From Polytrichum commune (lineage: Eukaryota > Streptophyta > Polytrichopsida > Polytrichales > Polytrichaceae), in NCBI GenBank assembly GCA_950295325.1, contig OX485806.1, positions 22,940,001 to 23,004,000 on the forward strand: a DNA stretch of 64,000 nucleotides. The letters are read 5' to 3'. The stretch's first letter is position 1. Every line of letters begins with the position of its first letter. The notes below the pieces were generated by a model. That model was not told the DNA's origin. It saw only the letters and a list, made by a program, of their open reading frames with translations, and searched no databases. The position numbers were made by a program, and so were the translations under genes. Below are positions 34,109 to 44,540 of the stretch, one piece after another.

Positions 34109-36325
34109 ATGAAGATATACGGGCTTGTAACATGCCATGGTACTGTTTCTCATGTTTCAACTCACCAGCACAATAATTCGTCACACAGATCGAAAGAATT
34201 GATCAAAAAAAGACTGTCAGATGTCTCTCCCTCAAGCCTGAATCTTGGAATTACCCGTCAGACAGGATTGCTGACAAAAACCTTGTGCATAACAAGGAGT
34301 TTGTTGTCTAGCAACGAAGGGTCTGGGTCTTCTTTGACTACTGAGTATTCTACGCGCAAGAGTGCTGATGAGGTGAGACTAAAGTATCCTCAGCTTTTTA
34401 TTTTTCAATTCTGCATTATTGAGACGACTTATGACAATAGATTTATTATTTTTTAACTCAGTAGGACTTCTCATCGGAAGTTGCTCCTCTATGATTTTCA
34501 TAGGTTGCATACATTATTATTAATATCTTTACACTTGTGGTGCATGCTCGAAGGTAATGTTTGGATTTGAAAGAACAGCAACCCATTTCGGCTCATTGGG
34601 GGCCAAACTCATTAGCACATCTTGGCATGCCAAAATCAGTTTGACCCTTAATGATTCGATATAGAATGTTCTTTGCCCAAACCTCCATACTACCTCCAAG
34701 CATGCACCAAAAAGTTACCGAACATGGAAGGTGTTGTATGCAAAACAACCAACTCCCTACCAAAGGCTGTGTTGGGTTATAAGATAACTCTATTGTGTTG
34801 CAATATGTGTAAAGGTTGTGATATGCGAAGACTTTGAACCTGAGACTGCACTACCTAGATGTGTGGATGTTGCATTTGTCTTGTAGTAACTTCTTCAAAC
34901 CTGACCAAACAGGGCCGTCACTCCCTTGTAGGTCCGGAAGGAAATTTTGGAGTGCTACGCTCTTGTGGAGAAGCTTGGGCGAGGTGCAGTTTATTTTGGA
35001 TCATCCCGCACCAAAGTTGATAGCCCTCACTACATGCAGGCTATGGAACTCAGCCGAGAAGTAAGAGTCGTACCTCTTGCATCAATCTCTTCAATCAGCA
35101 TGACATGCATGTAATGCTGTAAGTCTCAAGTGTTATCAGGTGGGACAGGTCTGGTATTCAGGTCTTTTCTTCGAGCTAATGATGGTGTACACGCACAAGT
35201 AAGAAATTCTGAATCAAAAGAGTGTACTTACTAGGTGGCCCAACTTCTCGACTGCACATCCTGGACAGGGGTGGGGCCAGGCATGATGGATGCAGTGACT
35301 CAAGGGGCTCTTCAAGCTAACAAACCTGTTGGGGGGTTTAAGATCTTCAGCGAGGGCGGTGCGTGGGTTAAATCCTGTGTCCATCCATACCTTCCAAAGG
35401 AGACCTACATTACCTGTCGGTATGCAACTCTCTCCTAAGACCCTTTCTTCTCTCCCTGCCACTTTATCAAAGCGTCTGTTGGTCATAAACTATTGGATTC
35501 AGGTTGTCCTAATAACTACACTAAATATCCAATTTATTGTGGCATCAAAATTGATGTGCCATGTTAACTATAGTGGTCTTCGTGACTTGTGATGTAACAC
35601 CGAGTGTCATGTGACCACCCTCTCTAATTGCTACTCAGTGATTGCAAGACAATTCACGTGGATCAATGATGAAGAGTGTGGGCCGCACTTAAAAAGATGT
35701 TTAGTGTAGTCACCAAGCCGACGAATTGATGTGAACTAGATGACGTGCTCGAGTTGTATGTTGGAAAAGTACCACCAACTGAAACCTAGAGTATGGAATC
35801 TCAGGCTCAACAACCTGAATAACAAAAGCAGAGAGAATTTCCAAGGTCGTGGTGCAAGAATTGGAATCCAAAATCTTACATACTCAGACTTCACATTTTA
35901 ATCAGACATACTTAAAAATCACGTCAAGGTTTTGATTTCTCACTGCTTCTAACTCTACAGTAATCTCTGAAACACTGTGGAGCAGGTTCTTCTCAGCTCG
36001 AAAGCATGGGTTTGTTGAGGCAGGAGTTCGAAATACCTCAACCGACCGCACAGCATTCATTTTCCTACCAGGGGGAATTGGAACACTGGACGAGATATTC
36101 GAGATTCTCACTCTCTTTCAGCTGAACCGCATTGGATCTGCCTGTCCTGTCCCTGTCCTCCTACTCAACTATGATAATTTCTACACCAACTTGTTGAGTT
36201 TCTTGTCCAGCAGTCAAGAATGGGGAACTCTGTCAGCTGGAGAATTTGAGGCATTTTGTCAAGTCTGTACTTCGAACTCAGAGGCCCTCAAATATTTAGC
36301 TGACTTTTACGGTATAAGCAAATAA
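34109..36325 (+). CDS. LOG/lysine-decarboxylase-like family protein (4 exons, 305 aa)
   Basis: The family fold binds nucleotide monophosphates. Characterised LOG enzymes release active cytokinin base from cytokinin riboside 5'-monophosphates, but this member's substrate is not known. Exons are 34109-34372, 34932-35060, 35235-35419 and 35986-36325, with consistent phases. Residues 1-88 are basic and Ser/Thr-rich, possibly a plastid transit peptide. Then come VYFGSSRTK, a nucleotide loop VGPGMMDAV, and the hallmark PGGIGTLDE with its conserved Glu. The loop reads GPGMMDA where classical plant LOGs have a GGGS-GLMG form, so this is a divergent branch, perhaps like Arabidopsis proteins annotated as lysine decarboxylase-like. 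An in-frame stop precedes the ATG. Introns 1 and 3 hold mobile elements, and a Copia element starts 37 bp after the stop. Confidence 0.85.
34546..34795. mobile_element. Foldback element, copy 3 (intron 1 of the LOG-like gene)
   Basis: The right arm ('cctccaagcatgcacca', 'ttaccgaacatggaaggt', 'gtatgcaaaacaaccaactcc', 'ggttataagataactctat') matches the copies at 15095 and 22236 closely. The left arm is shortened, keeping 'gtggtgcatgctcg' and 'ttcggctcattgggggccaaactc'. Confidence 0.8.
35516..35709. mobile_element. MITE with CTACACTAAA-type ends (intron 3 of the LOG-like gene)
   Basis: It begins 'ctacactaaatatcc' and ends 'aagatgtttagtgtag', a 14-15-bp terminal inverted repeat around about 165 bp. 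The inner phrase 'gaccaccctctctaattgc' recurs inverted at 61477-61674 and 18293-18436, so these three belong to one subfamily. No clear target-site duplication was seen. Confidence 0.8.
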
Positions 36326-36362
36326 GTTCGCTCTTCATCATAAAGAGTTTCAAGTGAAATTT

Positions 36363-36633
36363 TGTTGAAGGTAGAGGATTAGGTTGCTTGTAGTCATAGG
36401 ATGGTGTTTGTTAGAGGTTGAAGTGAATAAGGTTTGAATAAACCTATTTGGTTTGTGGGAAGTGGGAGTTGAGATATCCCATATGTATTGTATGAACCAA
36501 GGAGGATAATTGCACTAAAGGGGAAGGCAAATTGTGAGGATGACCATTTCACTTCAAACATTGTTTACATGCATTTGTGTATTTGTATTTGTATTTGTTT
36601 GTGCAATTTGATCTTGAGTTTTATTATGCTTCA
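36363..36633 (+). repeat. Left LTR of the Copia element
   Basis: It starts TGTTGAAGG and ends TTCA, and aligns along its length with 38181-38443 with scattered differences, implying that the insertion is not very recent. It begins 37 bp beyond the stop of the LOG-like gene, so it may supply that gene's 3' UTR and polyadenylation signal. Confidence 0.85.
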
Positions 36634-36903
36634 TAGGTTATGGGCCCATTCATGCAAATTTTAGAGTTAAAAATTTAATTGCTTGTTGGCTTGGGAGTGG
36701 ATCTTGAGAGGTTTAGTGATCAGAGGAATTATTGGGGTGTTTCACATTGGAGGTGCAGTAATGCACATTTGGAACATCAGTAGGTACTTGGAGGTTTTGA
36801 GATTAGAACATTGGAGGTGTATAAGTGCATATAAGAGAGGTTGGTTGAGGGTTGTGAAGCCTTTGAGTGCATATAAAAGCTTAGAAAATGTTGATTTGAG
36901 TTA

Positions 36904-37398
36904 ATGAAGAGTAGATCCCCGAGCTTTGAGCGTAACAAGGCATCACTTGACATTGGCATTGACAAGTTCAATGGAGAGAACTTCAATCCTTCAAAGTTCA
37001 AATTAGAAATGGAGTTGGTTTTTGCGGACCTTTGGAATATTGTTGACAAATCTAAGGAAGTTCCATCTTCCAACATTGAACCCAAAGTGAAGAAAAAATA
37101 CCAAAAACGTGTCAAGAAGGCAATGTCCATCATTGCGTTCAACTTGGCGGACAATCAACATGTGCACACTATAAGTTGCAAAGGACCAACGGAGGTGCAG
37201 AAGATCTTTTGTAATGTTCATGAGACAAGGAGTTTGTCCAATATTCTATTTTTCACGTGCAAAATGCAAGAATGTGATGACTTGTTGGACCACATCAACA
37301 GGGTTAAGGCATTTGTGGATCAACTTGTTTGCCTGGAGGTGCCAGTGAAAATTGAAGATGTTGTCATGATTTTGCTTGAGAGCTTACCACCTTCGTAA
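36904..37398 (+). pseudogene. Copia gag fragment
   Basis: A 164-codon frame starting MKSRSPSFERNK contains 'KFNGENFNPSKFKLEMEL', the conserved opening of plant Copia gag proteins, and 'DHINRVKAFVDQL...EDVVMILLESLPPS', the closing part. The frame stops just before the TALESMP relic and lacks any zinc knuckle, so it is truncated. Downstream, 37639-38031 is an open frame of mixed relics with no clear domain. It is non-autonomous. Confidence 0.8.
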
Positions 37399-38180
37399 GA
37401 ATAATCGATAACCGCTTTGGAATCTATGCCGATGATGGAGCTAACTATGAAGTACGTGAATGGCAGATGTGTTCATGCGCTTCAAAGTATGGTGAGTGGC
37501 ATGAACCTTGGTTTAAAATAAAAATTCACGTCGGTATCGATTTGCGAAACATGCATTGAGGATCAACAATTTAGGTCGGGTTTTTTTAATGATAGGGGAA
37601 GGCGAGCAGATAGGTCTATTGAGATAGCACATTTAGACATGTCTAGCTACATGAGAGATATTGAGTTCAAAGATGATAGTACGAGTAATGGGAGTAATTT
37701 GAAAATGCTTTTAAGTGGAAGAAATGAGGCTTTCATGGTGGTTGAGGTGACCGAATCTTCCATATCACCTTCGCTTAATTTTGGTGAAGATATTGAGAAG
37801 CATGAGGAGCAAGTGAAAGATAATTTAGTTGCAATTCAAGCACCAAGAGAAAGACCAACAAACAAATGGTGTTCTTCAACACCTCCGCCCCAAAATAATT
37901 CTAACGAGGGAATGCAACTACGTTTAGGTGATGATGACGAGGGACATCCTTTAGAGAAGCAAAGATACCTCATAAAAGTGTGTCCGGGTATTTGGAGAAT
38001 GGTAGAAGAACCACATAATGCGGCAATGTGATGTAGAAAAGACGAATGAAGTATATTTAAATGATTAATTTAAATTTATAAAAATATGTCATTCCAAAAT
38101 ATGGTAATTGCGAATGATAGGATCCAATCATTATCAAAACCAATGACATCGTGTTCATTTTACTACTCACAAACTAGAAG

Positions 38181-38443
38181 TGTTGAAGGTAGAGCATTAA
38201 ATTGCTCATAGTCATAGGATAGTGTTTGTTAGAAGTTAAAGAGTGAATAATTGAATAAATCCATATGGTTTGTGGGAAGTAGGAGTTGAGATATCCTACA
38301 TGCATTGTATGAACTTGGGAGGAGAAGTGCAATAAAGGGCAAGGCAAGGGGTGAAGGTGACCATCTCACTCCAAAATTTGTTCATAAATTTTTTGTATGT
38401 GTATTTGCTTGTACAATCTAATCTCTAGTTTTATTGTGGTTCA
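38181..38443 (+). repeat. Right LTR of the Copia element
   Basis: It begins TGTTGAAGGTAGAGC after 'actagaag' and ends GGTTCA. It matches the left LTR, including 'gtttgtgggaagt.ggagttgagatatcc', 'gtattt.ct.gt.caat' and 'agttttatt'. The preceding purine-rich tract is short for a polypurine tract. Confidence 0.85.
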
Positions 38444-39183
38444 ATAAATTTTTCTGCAATAAAACTTATAAAATTACAAATACATTTGCTATTCATGATA
38501 GACATGGTAGAGGTTGGCTTAGCTAGCCCAAGTTATGTTCTAAATAGTCAATGGCCTTAGATTAATGTCAACTCTCAAGGTATAGATTGTTGGTTGTGGA
38601 TGGAATTTTTTTTTAAATGCACATGTTACCTTATCTCAAGGGTCCGAACCCATTGGCTTGCATAGATACCATTTCAGGTATTTAGCACTCTCTACTTTGT
38701 GGGCTCAAGGGCTAGTATGCACATTGACATTCAATTTTGTTGTCCAAAGCACACAATGTCAAAAAGTCATTAAACACTACCCTCTTAGGTATAGGTCCTT
38801 AAACGAACAATGACTTCAAATGTTTTCTAACATATAGGTACACATTGAAGTTTGAAATTTTACATACATGGAAGAGAACCATTGAAGGACACTATGAGCC
38901 GCAGTTCAACAATTCAAAAGGTATTAACCTTGGATGTAAACGTAACTAACTAACTCATGTTCTTCATTTTGGAATCATGTGTTCATGCATTCTTTTTTTA
39001 ATCTCAAATCACTAGAGGTGCTTAAATGTTGGAAGTGTTAATTTACCTTAGTTATGGAAGTTCCCATTTTAGGCTTACTCAGATAGACTTTATATACAGT
39101 TGTGCACATAATTGCCAACTTAGTCATACATTTTGACTTGAAACCATTGACAAAATTGTTTCAAGAAATTGCTGACAAAAAGA

Positions 39184-39407
39184 CTACACTATATGTGATA
39201 TTTAGTGTCATGTACTGTTTGGAGTTACACAATGCCATACATTTTTAGTATTGTTGTAATTTTTTACCGAGTAAAGTTGTCAATGTTCTATAATGTCCAA
39301 ACAACCAATTTGACATATGTTGGTAAACTATGAGATATACAGTAAATAGATATAACATTGAACATTTCCAAATAGGAAGTGACACTAAATATCTTATTTA
39401 GTGTAGT
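39184..39407. mobile_element. MITE with CTACACTAAA-type ends
   Basis: The left end 'ctacactatatgtgatatttagtgtca' and the inverted right end 'ctacactaaataagatatttagtgtca' give about 27 bp of terminal inverted repeat. The unit is 224 bp, AT-rich and non-coding. The same terminal core appears at 26835 and 35516. Confidence 0.85.
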
Positions 39408-39569
39408 ACCTTCATGCACATGGTTTCCTACAGCTGCTGCATTTTCAGGTTAGTCACAGCAATGGCCTTTAAGATGGGATAAAGACTCCAAGCAGCATGA
39501 ATGAAGCTGACTTGAAACAATACTGAATGCATAAACATGTGTTTGAAGATTTTACAAATGTTTCAACAA

Positions 39570-40760
39570 CAAAACAATGTATTAGCTTTAGCACAAAAGG
39601 TACACAAGAAACGTCTATTATTTCACACGAATAATACTTCTATTTCTATTTACATATTCATTCATAGTTAAACTGACAACATTAAACAGATGTGGCACAA
39701 CATGAATGAACCGTATGTGCCCGATTAATAACTACTCTACACTCAGATAATGAACATAGTTGGGACGACCTGTGTAACCAGTTACGAAATCAACAAACAT
39801 GCACTTCCAATAACCATAACTAAATCAGGAGACCTCCGATTTTCAATCCAGATTTTTCAGATGTTTCAATGCAACACGAGTTTTGTTGTGTAAATCTAAG
39901 CGGCAGAAGTTGCAGAACATCAAAAATGAATCAATAATCCTTAGCTACAGCATCAAAGGTAAACAAGAAAAAGCCTGAGCATCTCACAAATAATATATAA
40001 TTGAAAAGACAAGAATAAACAGAGGTGGGCAACACAAGAATGAACAGTACAACTCCGATTCTACTTAAGGTTGAAACATTGAAATGACAACCTCTAGTAA
40101 ACCGGAATACAATAGTTCCTCATCATCTTCACATGGTATACTCCACAGAAGGTCCAAAGTGCATGGCTTTAGACAGGCAAGGCAATGTACAGGACCTTTT
40201 GTCAACCTTTCTCGTCCCCGTAGGTGGACAGAATACTAGGCGGGAGTGCTGTTGGAAACAGGAATTGTCGTGATGCTACAAGAAACCATCAAAGGAATAG
40301 GTTTGTTGTTGGTGGTAGTGGAAAATGACTGGCTTTCCAAAAGCAAAGTACTAGCTTCAGGACAAAAGATAAACAAAAACAGCCTGAGCATTTCACAAAT
40401 GCAAAGTAGACTAGACAGATGTGGGCAACACACAATAAACCCTATGACTCCGATTTTACTGAAAAGTTGGAACATTGAACTGACAACCCATAGTAAACCG
40501 GAATATGATAGCTCCTCATCATCATCATATATACTCTACAGAAGGTCCAAAGCACATGCCTCAAAAAAAGGCAATGCACCTGACAAGACCTTTCAGCATC
40601 CTTAATTGAAGAAGGGTTTCCCTATAGGTGGACAGAATACTCAGGAGGTGCTGTTGGAAGTGGAAATCATCATCATGCTACAAGAAAGGATTGAAGGAAT
40701 GGTTGTGTTGTTGTTGGTGGTGGGACATAAGTGGCTTTCCAGGAAGAGCTGGGGATTCCG
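39570..40760 (-). repeat. Tandem duplication of the 3' end of the membrane-protein gene
   Basis: A unit of about 395 bp is repeated. The segments at about 39940-40340 and 40340-40760 share 'ctgagcat.tcacaaat', 'gtgggcaacaca', 'actccgatt.tact', 'gtaaaccggaata', 'cagaaggtccaaag' and 'taggtggacagaatact'. A weaker third copy begins near 39570. The copy nearest the gene includes its last codons and stop (40678). The outer copy carries a decayed version of the C-terminal His/Gln coding segment at about 40236-40345. Confidence 0.8.
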
Positions 40761-42157
40761 GGTTGAAATATGGCATCATCCCATTCTGATGTTCCGAAAA
40801 GCTTCCAGTGCGATCTATCATCGGTCTCGAGAAGCTCTGCTGTCCCAATTCATTGTACCCTTTAATGTGACCTGTTGTCCCCACTCGGTTTTTCACATAT
40901 GGGCTCTGTCTGGTGACCAGCAAGGCTTCATCATCATCGCTACCAAACACCGAAAGAGACACGGAGCTTGGCACACCGTCTCCAGGTACATCAGTGTCAC
41001 GGCCCGACTCGGAAGGTGAAAACACCCACTGAACCGCAAGCGCATCCGCAATCGGGCGAACAATGAGTATTCCCTCCCCCACCGTCGTGCAAAGCAAGAC
41101 AGTGATGAACCCAAAAAACCCGAGGAGCTCAAAAAGCAAATACGTTGGCTTCGAGAGGACGGACAACCCGAGTAGCAGCACATGCAGAGGAAGCAGGAAC
41201 AGGAGGGCAGCAAGGAGGCCGTACAACCTCCGTTGCAGATACCTGTTGATGACGACCCCGACCATTCTCCAACCCAGTACAAGAAAATAAGTCGAGTAAA
41301 GTACACCAAATGCAGCGAGTACCAGAGTGCTCAAGAGAGGGTACCGGCATACCGCAACCTCCCGTGTGTTCATCATAACCTTTTCAAAGGCTTGCGTGAA
41401 GTAGCTCGGTAATCGGCCGTTATAGCCTTCGCTTTTTGTGTTGTAACCCCTCTTGAACTCGAAGCTCGGGCTAATGACAACAAAGGTGAGTTGGAGAAGG
41501 AACACAGGAAGACAACATAGGAGGATGAGAGCCACCACTTTGCCGTTCCATGCTTTCCGAGGAGTGAATGGAGCATTGCGGAGCGAACCGTGCACCAGGA
41601 AGAGTGCAGTGAGAAAGAAACATGGCTCGAAGAATCCCAGCGATGAGAGGATGTAGACCCGGCAGATGTTGGCTTGTGAGTTGAAACTCAAAGAATAGAA
41701 AATCCAGTTCGGTTGCCGAAGCAACGGGAGGCGTAGCAGCTCCACTAGACTCCACAACACTGCCAGAACAATGAGGATGATACGGACTATCCATAGTGCG
41801 TTGAAGTCCTATACAAAGAGGAAGAATGTGTCAAAAATACATCAACTCTAGGATGAAATCTACATAACTATAATGCAACTTTCCCAATACCTCCTGCTCT
41901 AGCATTACTGTTTCAGATTTCTGAATCCATAAAGAAGCGTGCATGCAGGTATAAGATCACAGTTGATCACCGTTGCTCTCAAAACAGAGTGATGCAGTGA
42001 AGAAACAAACCTGTAATGCAGGTAACCGTTCTTTCTGGATCCGGGCCCGAAAGTACAGGACGTAACCAACACACCCTACTCCTGCACACACGAGCAGGAG
42101 GACAAGTACCAACGTCGCGATGCCGAGCACATCCACGGCTGAACTGGTCAGGGGCAT
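40678..42157 (-). CDS. Seven-span plant membrane protein of unknown function (2 exons, 425 aa)
   Basis: Exon 1 is 42157-42011 and exon 2 is 41808-40678, joined in phase 0 (LPALQ|DFNALWIVR). Hydrophobic segments lie at about 10-33, 53-75, 98-124, 138-160, 203-233, 243-266 and 270-297, so seven membrane spans are likely. There is no cleavable signal; segment 1 is probably a signal anchor. A conserved-looking loop, HGSLRNAPFTPRKAWNGK, follows span 3, and NRYLQRRLYG lies between spans 5 and 6. The tail (300-425) is soluble and rich in Ser, Asp, Gln and His (SHHQQQHNH). I do not recognise the family; the layout recalls proteins listed as candidate plant seven-transmembrane receptors, but that is only topology. 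Start at ATG 42157; a GTG precedes it. The gene end is tandemly duplicated downstream. Confidence 0.8.
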
Positions 42158-44540
42158 CACCCAACCTCCTCTCTACTTGGACATCAGTGTCCCTCTCCCA
42201 CATCGAAGACCAAAATTCTCTCACCTATTTGGCATCAAGAAAGCCCTGCTCTGCCAGATATTGATGACCCATTTGCAGTTGGTTTTGCAGTGCTGGATGT
42301 ACGGATCTTCCCGTCCTTCCGAGTCCAGGTTGCTTGTGCTTCCCACTGTATTCCTATCCCTCAGGTGGCAAATTCACAGCAGGAGCCTCTGTTGGGGATT
42401 GCAGATACACTGATATGATAAGTGACGAACAGCTAGATACATTCCGTTGGACTTCAATTTAAAGAGAAGTACTTAACCCTGTAACTCCATACTCCTCCTA
42501 CAGGTCCTTTCTCTTAAAGATCTCTCTTGTGCCTGATTCCTGCCGGTCCACATTCTTTTACATGATAATCTCGTTAAACCTTCGGATTCTGATTTATTCC
42601 TCTTGATGTGCAATCTTGCCCCAATAGACCTCTGCAATTGGCCGCATCCCCTGTGATGCAAATAGTGTATGTGATGTATCCACCAGATCATGCCTTGCTT
42701 ATGTTCAATGCAAACAGATGACTACGGGAGTACCTTCAAAGAAACAGCAATCAAAGAGGACAGAATTAGTCGCTGGGGAGAAAAAATCGCACAAACGTGT
42801 GCAGCAACCATACTTCAATTATTGTGCATCAAAACATCCAGTAGAATTGAGTTCGACAGGTTTCACTGTCAACTAATCTTGCAGCCGAAATACACGGAAG
42901 TATAATATTCTACTCCGCCACCCCTAGGTCAAATAATCCTCTAGTCCATTTGAAGCAGACTCTCTTTCATAGGTAATCCGTCGGACATAAGGAACTGAAG
43001 GGCAAGACATAAAAAGAGCCTCTAAAAGTGGGAACAACGAGATTGGAATTGAGAATGTAGAGCAACCAAATGGAAGACCTGAATCCCAGTTCCTCTAGCT
43101 TGCACACCAAATTGCTCTTACGAAGTGTGCAGGGGTGCGTGTGTCTACAACGACCAAGTCCAGAATTTGGAAGCATAGAAGCAGAAGTAACAAGATGAGA
43201 AGGAAGAAACAGATCACTACAATTTAGGCTGGATGTAAGGAACAAAGACCTCACAACCACAATCTCGACAAGTTTTGAAGGAGAAGCTTGTACGCAATCC
43301 CAAGGAGAATATTGTGTTATGTAATCAACTCTGAAGGCCCGACACTTACAATAGTTAGTGTATTGAGCCATTCGGAGCTGACACATGAATTTAGACCAAG
43401 ACAGAGCATGTCAGACATCCATCCGACATTGTTTCAGGTTATGATGCCCTTCTATTCGTTGGACAGACAAGCGAGAAACTCCTTAACGAGGACGAACTCC
43501 ATAACAGGTGACCAGAACAGTGCAAAACCTCCGACACTACTACCATTTGTTGAAGCATCAAGATTCAGAATGTTGATGGGACCCTAGCGAGATGCAAAGG
43601 TACACACACGAAGGTGAATTCCACTGAGAATAAAAAAAATAATGACCTAGTCTCCTGGTCTACTCCGTGCTACACGTGACAAGGCGGGGGACGAAACTCA
43701 ACTCCAGACCTAAGCTCTGAAATCAAGCCAACTACAAGATCTCCAAGCCGAAACCTCCGAGATTGAAGCACCAGATTTCGAATCTTGAGATCGTCGTCTC
43801 CGAGGGACCAGCCAGAGACCAAACAACAACCTCGCTTCAATTCCCACACTAAAGTCTCCCCCCGAATTGCCACCTCCCATACTCAACCACGCACACTTAG
43901 AACAACGCGAGAGATCCGGAACCGAGCCCCAAACCAATACCGCCACCCTCGAACCCCGCCTCTCACGAATGCCAAATCTATAAACCACACCAAAATGCCT
44001 CCCCCTCCCCCTCCCAACCTAAACACAAACCTCAAATCCTGAGCTGAAAAACAGCGCGGCACACACACAGACACGTTTTCTCACTTGCAAATTCCTGTCG
44101 AGGCGAGGTCACATCGCGCATTGATCTCCCCCCCTCCCCCTTCACACGCTCCACAAAACCCCCGACGCAGTAACACCACCCCACCGCAACAGTAGAGCCG
44201 CTCGCTTTAAGGTAAGGTAAGGTAAGACTTGTTCCCTCGTTGGTCGTGTGAGTGTGCGATAGTGTCGGCTGCGTTTGCTATTGAAGTGAGCGAGCGAGCG
44301 CGCGAGCGAGAGCGGCCGTCGCCGTCAGAAAGAGCGCCGGATCGTGAGCGAGCAGGGCCGGAGTGCACGGAGGCACAGCCAGGCAGGCAGGGCAGGCGAA
44401 GCAGGCTAAGCTTTGCGAGGAGTCTTCGGCGACAGCGACGACCTAACGAGTCACCAACGAACCAGCTCTCCCTCTGCAGGCCCAGCCCAGCCCAGCCAGC
44501 TCACGCTTGGACTCCCTCTCGCCCCCTCCTCCGCATACAC
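42158..44540. promoter_or_regulatory. Upstream region of the membrane-protein gene with a GC-rich island
   Basis: No coding exon is supported. From about 43680 to 44540 the sequence becomes GC- and CpG-rich, with purine-rich 'gagcgagcgagcgcgcgag' and four 'ggtaa' repeats at about 44213-44235. That composition matches the leader of the ARIADNE gene at 3.1 kb, so transcription of the membrane-protein gene (-) probably starts within it, followed by one or more leader introns. Frames seen here on both strands look incidental. Confidence 0.4.

Larger units (their letters stand above)
36363..38443 (+). mobile_element. Ty1-Copia LTR retrotransposon, internally deleted (gag plus relics)
   Basis: Direct repeats at 36363-36633 (271 bp) and 38181-38443 (263 bp) start TGTTGAAGGTAGAG and end TTCA; they are the two LTRs. 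Two bases after the left LTR, 36636-36648 reads ggttatgggccca, which fits a primer-binding site on the anticodon half of initiator tRNA-Met. The interior carries a Copia gag (36904-37396), then a stop and, in broken frame, 'TALESMP' like the end of the gag helical domain and 'CETCIEDQQFR' like the pre-integrase C..C motif. No protease, reverse transcriptase or RNase H is present, so it cannot move by itself. 'aaattt' occurs at both outer edges but is offset three bases on the right, so the target duplication is uncertain. Confidence 0.85.

Noticed and set aside
36683-36904. Small gene before the Copia gag
   Set aside because: It lies between the left LTR and gag, where the element's own leader is expected, and shows no domain.
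40893-41309. Second protein within the membrane-protein exon (Cys/Ser-rich frame)
   Set aside because: It is an overlapping frame of the long 377-codon exon, with no independent support.
42967-43386. Minus-strand frame of 139 codons upstream of the membrane-protein gene
   Set aside because: No recognised family and no splice link in phase to the first coding exon. It is more likely leader or intron sequence.
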